A DNA stretch of 64,000 bases, taken from the NCBI GenBank assembly GCA_030248295.1, contig JASANH010000770.1, positions 558,001 to 622,000 of the forward strand. Direction: 5' to 3'. A program made the position numbers and the translations under genes. The notes beneath the pieces are model-generated. The model was not told where the DNA came from. It made no database searches and saw only the letters and a list, made by a program, of their open reading frames with translations. The DNA is from Mesodorylaimus sp. YZB2_4. Its lineage: Eukaryota; Nematoda; Enoplea; Dorylaimida; Dorylaimidae. Shown here in pieces: positions 58,831 to 64,000 of this stretch (its first letter is position 1; each line of letters begins with the position of its first letter).

Positions 58831-60743
58831 GGACTGCAGTACTTTTCAATCTTCACCTTGACAAACAACGTCGGTTCAAATGTTTATCAGACGCTTCTAT
58901 TTAAGTAAATGCCACCCAGATATGGATTACGTCAGGCCACGCCTGATTAGCCTAATGTTGTTGACTACCCGCACTTACCTTCTGGCTTGTACAAACCTGT
59001 GTCAGGGCCACTTAGTTACTAAACCTTGCACAGCGGAAATCAGCCTTGCTAGGTCCTTTTTAACAGCGACCAGGATAAGGGCGAGATGACATCTACATAG
59101 TCCTGCTCTCATGTTAGGCAGGAAAAGAAATATGTGCCTTCATTGCACGGTGATTGTTGGTGTTGATCTTCTTTTTTGTGCGTTCTCCCTGCTCACCCAC
59201 ACTAGTTTAGGCCGTTTTCATGGTATAGCTTTACTGGCTCCATAAAAACTATACAGAACACGTGTGTTTCGAAGTATAGCAAGTACTGCAGGTACGTGTG
59301 GGGTCTGTCCACACGGTAACTCCCAAGTTTCTCCACTCATTCAAAAGCCCCTCACTTGCACGAGGGCACCCTGGTCTAGTCCCTGTCTCTGTGCTGAGCC
59401 CTTGGGAAACGTTCGTGAAGCTAGAAATGATGAGGGCGCATTCGAAGAGCAGCAGAGCACACAGCAGAATGGCAACAAGGAGCAGCAGCGGTCTATGCTG
59501 TCAATAAAAGTCAGATCTCGACGACGTTTCGTGTTTCCTCTGAGAAATGATGGAGAAACTTTTTCAGTTTGCTTGTTTTGACATTTTTTAATTTGTGCTT
59601 TGTGCTACTCGGGAGGAGTTGCTTAGTCTTTTATGGCACAGTTAGCCTGTCAGGAAGGAAGGTCCAAACCCGTTCATTGTAGAGCAATCTTTAAGTTACC
59701 AGTGGAAAGTGGTCATTTACATCATTTATAAATTTTTTGTCTCGCACAAACTTTCTTCCTCTTCATTCTGCTTTTTCTTGCTCTGCTGTATAAGCGTTTC
59801 AAGACTCTGATGTCAGCCGAGCAAACTGTTCTGGATCAGCTGGTAAAAATATTTTGTGCGTAGCTTTCCACGTGCAGCATTCAAAATTTCTAGCAGTTCT
59901 TTGCAGATGTGTCTTACAGAGAACGTTTGCTTTCGTGAAAAAGTACCTGGCAACAGACGGTATTATCCACCCCACTCACACCATACATGCATGCTTATTC
60001 TGCGCAAATTCTATTTAGTTTATTCCCAAACCTAAAAAAAGTCTAAACTGATTTTTCCATATAAAGCTGATAATGGTTTTTGAAAGATTTTAAGAAGCAG
60101 TGCCATGAACACATTTTCTGAGGTGCATAGCAACAATTCAGAATTTTGTATGTATAATAAATTCTGTATGGCTGAAACTTCTGAACCAATACAGTCTTGG
60201 GTAACCCTAAACAGAGACAACAGGCTAATCATGAGATCATGCCAAAGTATAATTTTCATCAGCGAAACACATAAGGCGAATCGCAGAATCATAGAAATTA
60301 TAAGCAATCAAAACACGCCCTTAAGAATGTGAACATCAGTAAATTTGTTCTAAAGAAAATCAAAATGTGCCCATGCATCATTTACATAATGCATGGCTTT
60401 ATCATCTTGTATTCAAACACTACTTTTTCCGTTCGTTGAGCCGCATTAAGATCAATCTAAGGACTTCCCTACCGTATCATGGCAAGGCACAGACGGCGTA
60501 TTCACGCTATACAAGCTTTATCAACACTATCCACTCTTACTATTACTGTAATGCGGCCGTTTATAAGGCATTCGAGCTACTGTATTTCGAACCTGTTTTA
60601 CACAAAACAGGAGACAGACATTACGTAAACGTGCACATTACCCACATTACGTTTTAAATTTTATTTCTTTGTACCCACTGCATAAATATGAATTTTCCCT
60701 ACGAGACATTACTTTTTCTAAATATCGCTGCAGTATAACTTTG
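58831..60743. other. Intergenic stretch inside the secreted-protein cluster
   Basis: No gene is supported. The open frames at 59264-59581 overlap a diverged fragment with SINE family 2 words (CACGAGGGCACCCTGG). Confidence 0.5.
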
Positions 60744-61487
60744 TCAATTTCCTTTTTTTCCTTGCTTTCCTTTATTCACTTTAGATACTTTCTCTTTTTT
60801 CATGCTCTTTGCTTGTTTCCCCTGCTTGTTACTTTTCTTCTTGTTTGCGTTGGGGTCTGGGAATAACTTCAGCGAATGGAATTCATAAAAGCCCGGACTC
60901 CCGAGTGATTCGCAGAATACATCTTGCGACATTGTTGCTCTCTCGATCTTCCGGTATCCCAGACCTTCCCCAGCGTGCATCAATCCGGGCATCAGGACGC
61001 CGTGGTAGTAAAAGACGAGCAACTCGCCTGGACGCAACTGGATCCTGGGTTGTGGATAAGCACAGTGCGGGAAGTCTTGCAAGCATCTGGGCACCCACTG
61101 GTCCAGGTACATGTGATGGTGATCCCCACATTCATAACGCACACGTTTTGACTCAAGTATTGGTTAGACAACGCCGTACCGTTCGCATATTCTTTATACT
61201 CACGTTTAACCCGTTGTTTGCCAAGTTTTTGTTTCTTATCTTTTAAGGACATTTTTTTGAAAGGTGGTTGAACACATTTGCGTTGGGCATCATCCAAATT
61301 CTTGCATCTGCATTTTATCATAGCTTTTGTACACCATAATGCGTATACATGCTGGCTTGGATATAAAACTTTGGCCTCGGATGGCGGCTCTCCAATAGTC
61401 GCAACTCTGCATTTGTGTTATCTCGCAATTCGGATTTTCGCAACCAGAGCAGACTAAGTCAGCATTGATCATCATGACTAAAAAGAG
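60744..61487 (-). pseudogene. Secreted cysteine-rich protein J, two frame changes
   Basis: The exon opens at an AG acceptor (start 61487) in the same phase as its paralogues, with MMINADLVCSGCENPNC. The frame is lost about 20 codons later and resumes at CTKAMIKCRCKN. QRVKREYKEY and NVCVMN follow, then a second frame change near 61137 leads into CAYPQPRIQLRPGE, VFYYHGVLMPGLM and FCESL. The C-terminus is an unusual Lys-rich tail. No signal-peptide exon was found upstream. Either a pseudogene or a locus with two indel errors. Confidence 0.75.
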
Positions 61488-62052
61488 GCAAAAAATTTAA
61501 GGGTTCATGATTTTTAAAATAAGTTATCATTTCCGTACCAGTTTCACCTGCAGGCTGTGGCACAGTCTTCTCTCTTTTAAAAAATCTGTAGTAACTATAA
61601 ATGCAAAGCACATTATACCAAAGCTACCTTCTGCCCTAATTTTGTCTGGTTTAAAATTTCTATTATTCCACGTTGCTGGTTCTCGTCTTTGCCGAACCAA
61701 CTCGATGCGCTGCACGATGTTGTATGAGATATTTTTGAGTTTTCGAAATCTCAATTTATCATATAAGTTGGCTTCAGACAAGCGGCGCTATTAGACCAGG
61801 TCATACTTCTTGGTAGCTTCAAAGTTTTAAATTTCCTGCGGCGACGTTCTAGCACTCTATAGCATGTCAGCCCTTCTTCTCATTTTCCTATGCGCAACAG
61901 CGGACAGGCTAGAACATATGTCTGCTATATGAGGTCATAAAGGAGACTACGGGGTACTTTTTTCAAAGTTTTTGGTAACTGTGAAATAACCTATTAATCA
62001 ATCTTCTATCCCAGAAAAAGTTTACGGTCTCATCGTCAGTTAAAATGTCCAC
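61488..62052. other. Spacer between J and K
   Basis: No signal-peptide exon for J is evident. A frame at 61527-61781 (minus) has a weak hydrophobic run only. Confidence 0.45.
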
Positions 62053-62937
62053 TCACATGTTGTTCGGTTTTTTTGGTGGCCTAATGCTTTCACAAAATTC
62101 GTCATGACTGATCTTTGTTATTTCGACGTGCTTATATCCCGTGGTAGATGGTCCAACGCGTCCAGGATACACGTGGTTGTTCCAGTAGAACAGATAAGAA
62201 TAGAACGAGTTGTTTAAAGATGCTTGCGGATATGCGCATTGTAATTTGTAGCATTCGGTCCTCCAAGCGTAGTAGTTGAACTGCAAATCGTGGTCATTCA
62301 AAACGCATACATCGTATGATTTGTATAATTCATCCAGGTAAGGGTTATCAATAAATTCCCGACGCTGTCGACTTTTACCAACTTTTTTGAATTTTTTGAA
62401 TTTTGCTAGTTTCTTAGACTTTTTAACAACACCCTCGACTTCTTCAGGATCATCGTCGTCGCCTTGTTCAGAGTGGCATTCACCGTACCCCCCAGAAACC
62501 CGTTGTCCAAGACGAGCATCGGCAAGTTATTGTGTACAGCTCGCACTCTACAGTACTTTTCAATGGGCGTACTACGGCCAATGTGTCTGCAGGTTTATAT
62601 GTACGGGTAAATTCAACATCATTAATAGTGTTACACGTGGGGGTGCCAAAATCTTTCCGCCGAGCATCTCGAGCATGTCTGCCTGTCTTCTTGTAGTCAC
62701 CAGGAGCAGGAAGACACGAAGGCTTGTCGCAGCCACTGCACTCAACTTGAACTTTTACTTTCACTCCTGAAAAGAAGAGGCATTATTATGTAGATGTTCC
62801 GCTTCCATTTCTCACTACGGTGCACCAACTCTATTCGCCTTAATTCTGGCATGTACAGCACACTGTGTATACATACCAGCAGATAAAACCCAACACAGCC
62901 CTGCCAGCAGGAAAAGAGTTCGCATCTTGCTTTCCAT
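62053..62937 (-). CDS. Secreted cysteine-rich protein K, frame change in a G6 run
   Basis: Exon 1 62937-62877 encodes a signal peptide (MRTLFLLAGLCWVLSAG) and ends in phase 1. Exon 2 starts at 62766 with ECSGCDKPSCLP and continues through GTPTC, ECELYTITCRCSSW. At a run of six C/G bases (62488-62493) the frame shifts by one. It then continues through a Lys-rich stretch, SRQRREF, YDVCVL, CAYPQ, YLFYWNNHVYPGRVG and EFCES to 62053. The end is either TGA at 62055-62053 or a donor GTGAGT at 62056-62055. The homopolymer position makes an assembly error quite possible. Otherwise like protein I. Confidence 0.75.
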
Positions 62938-63780
62938 CACGATTAGACGACCTTGTCATCTTTCGACTTTTTCTCCTTTTATACTGTTCCTACTGAAAAT
63001 TCGAAGCGTCAGCCAGATCGCGCGAATAACAAACATCTTCGCGGTGATACTTCGAGCTGAATAGTTCGAGCATGTGAAAATCTAGCCGCTTTTTAATGAG
63101 CTGAAATATTCGAAGATCAATTTTTTAAATGATTTTTTTTGTATTCACAGTATTTCAGTGACAAAACTTATTTCATAATTTTATGAATCATGATGCACGG
63201 ACGCGCCTCAAAAGAGAAGCTAGCAGTCGTACATTCAAGTAAGCGTGTATTGCACAGTGCTTTTGCCCTTCAAGGCTGAAATTAATTAAAAATTATGCTC
63301 AGTCTGACGACTCTTCTAGAAAAAACCGAACGAATTTATTCTTGATTAAAAAAATGCACAGTATTATATTGCCCAAAAATGTTTGGACTTCACCTTGGAA
63401 ATTTAGTCTCCCCATCGATCGTGCGCTGGAGAGACTTTCGAGTAATCACGCACTTGGGCTTATAAAGGTAAGATAACAGATATTTCAGAGTACTTCCGCT
63501 ACAAAGGCGACGCATTCCACCCCTGGCACCTGATAATTCTGATGGGGGTCGGACAGTAATTTATGGCACTGCACTCGGCAACAGCATTATTGAAGCAGAA
63601 ATGGAATAAAACAGGGGTTGATTCGCTTCGCATTGTCCACCTTGTGCATGCACTTATGCTTAAACTCGAGCCGTGAAACGCCATAAAAACTCAGAAACTA
63701 TTGTGATATTTGTCTAGAAATAACAATAACTTGAGAAAAAATTGGTGTATAGCAACCATAACGTGAAATCTCTTTTTACA
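62938..63780. other. Divergent intergenic region between K and L
   Basis: K is transcribed to the left and L to the right, so this 840-base region should contain both promoters. Only the TATA box of K was identified. No gene inside. Confidence 0.5.
62976..62983 (-). promoter_or_regulatory. TATA box of gene K
   Basis: TATAAAAG on the minus strand, about 40 bases before the ATG at 62937, a normal distance for a short 5' untranslated region. Confidence 0.55.
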
Positions 63781-64000
63781 ATGAAGCTTTTGATGATTTT
63801 GCTAGCACTTTGCATAGGTGAGTATGCAAAGCAACTCTGATTGTGAGTTTGTAATAGAAAAAAAGACTATTCTTTTTTGCAGAAACCTCCAAGCCGGAGA
63901 CTGCAATTCTGATTTGCACTGGCTGTGATGGCTACCTGTGCGTGCTAACTCGTAACTGCTCGTCACTGCAGCTGAATACTCGAAAATATTCACTCGTCGA
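63781..64000 (+). CDS. Secreted cysteine-rich protein L (5' part; cut by the window end)
   Basis: Exon 1 63781-63817 encodes MKLLMILLALCI, a signal peptide, and ends in phase 1 at GTGAGT. Exon 2 starts at 63883 after TTTTTTGCAG and reads ETSKPETAILICTGCDGYLC in frame to the window end. The phase-1 junction behind the signal peptide and the CTGCD opening match proteins H, I and K. It is the only plus-strand member, placed head-to-head with K. Confidence 0.8.

Noticed and set aside
1-64000. CRISPR arrays, rRNA genes, operons or ribosome binding sites
   Set aside because: None seen; gene structure is eukaryotic throughout.

Overview
The window comes from a eukaryotic nuclear genome, almost certainly an ecdysozoan invertebrate and most economically an arthropod; an acarine mite is one plausible fit. 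Genes are split by short GT-AG introns. One multigene family carries the insect/arthropod gustatory-receptor signature TYxxxxxQF. There are also NRF-6-like acyltransferases, a GABA/glycine-type Cys-loop channel and an intradiol ring-cleavage dioxygenase, a family known in mites as a gene acquired from outside animals. Species assignment is inference. Nothing bacterial, and no CRISPR array or rRNA gene, was seen.

Region 1-31.2 kb is a tandem array of NRF-6-like (nose resistant to fluoxetine) membrane acyltransferase genes, all on the minus strand. Copy A (1-2489) runs off the left edge. Copy B (12056-16708) gives a complete 15-exon model of 718 codons. Copy C (19174-27788) gives a complete 15-exon model of 722 codons. 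Copy D (28885-31190) has only exons 10-15. Exon lengths and phases are almost identical between copies. The array is interrupted by a decayed Ty3/gypsy retrotransposon (about 4784-10400, minus) joined directly to a broken gustatory-receptor copy (10415-11087, plus). Copy C carries a nested set of transposons in intron 4, and copy D a GC-rich hAT-like element in intron 12.

Region 31.2-38.4 kb holds non-autonomous elements (a 931-bp element with 101-bp inverted repeats and TA duplication, and a 130-bp element) and one intronless rhodopsin-like GPCR (36239-37618). Region 38.4-41.5 kb is a 12-exon secreted zinc carboxypeptidase of the B type (456 codons). Region 43-47.4 kb has two gustatory-receptor copies, each with a different disabling lesion. 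Region 49.5-51.5 kb is an 8-exon anion-type Cys-loop ligand-gated channel (398 codons). Region 54-55.1 kb is an intradiol dioxygenase.

The right end (56.7-64 kb) is a cluster of five related genes for small secreted cysteine-rich proteins that I do not recognise (four minus, one plus and cut by the window end). They share a signal-peptide exon or phase-1 junction, an opening motif C-[ST]-G-C-[DE], a central R-x-[KR]-R cleavage site and a C-terminal FYxN...PG block. This cluster is the best candidate for something undescribed.

The genes do not form one pathway. The window reads as an environment-facing set (chemoreception, detoxification or lipid handling, secreted proteins, a secreted peptidase) expanded by tandem duplication and heavily reworked by mobile elements.
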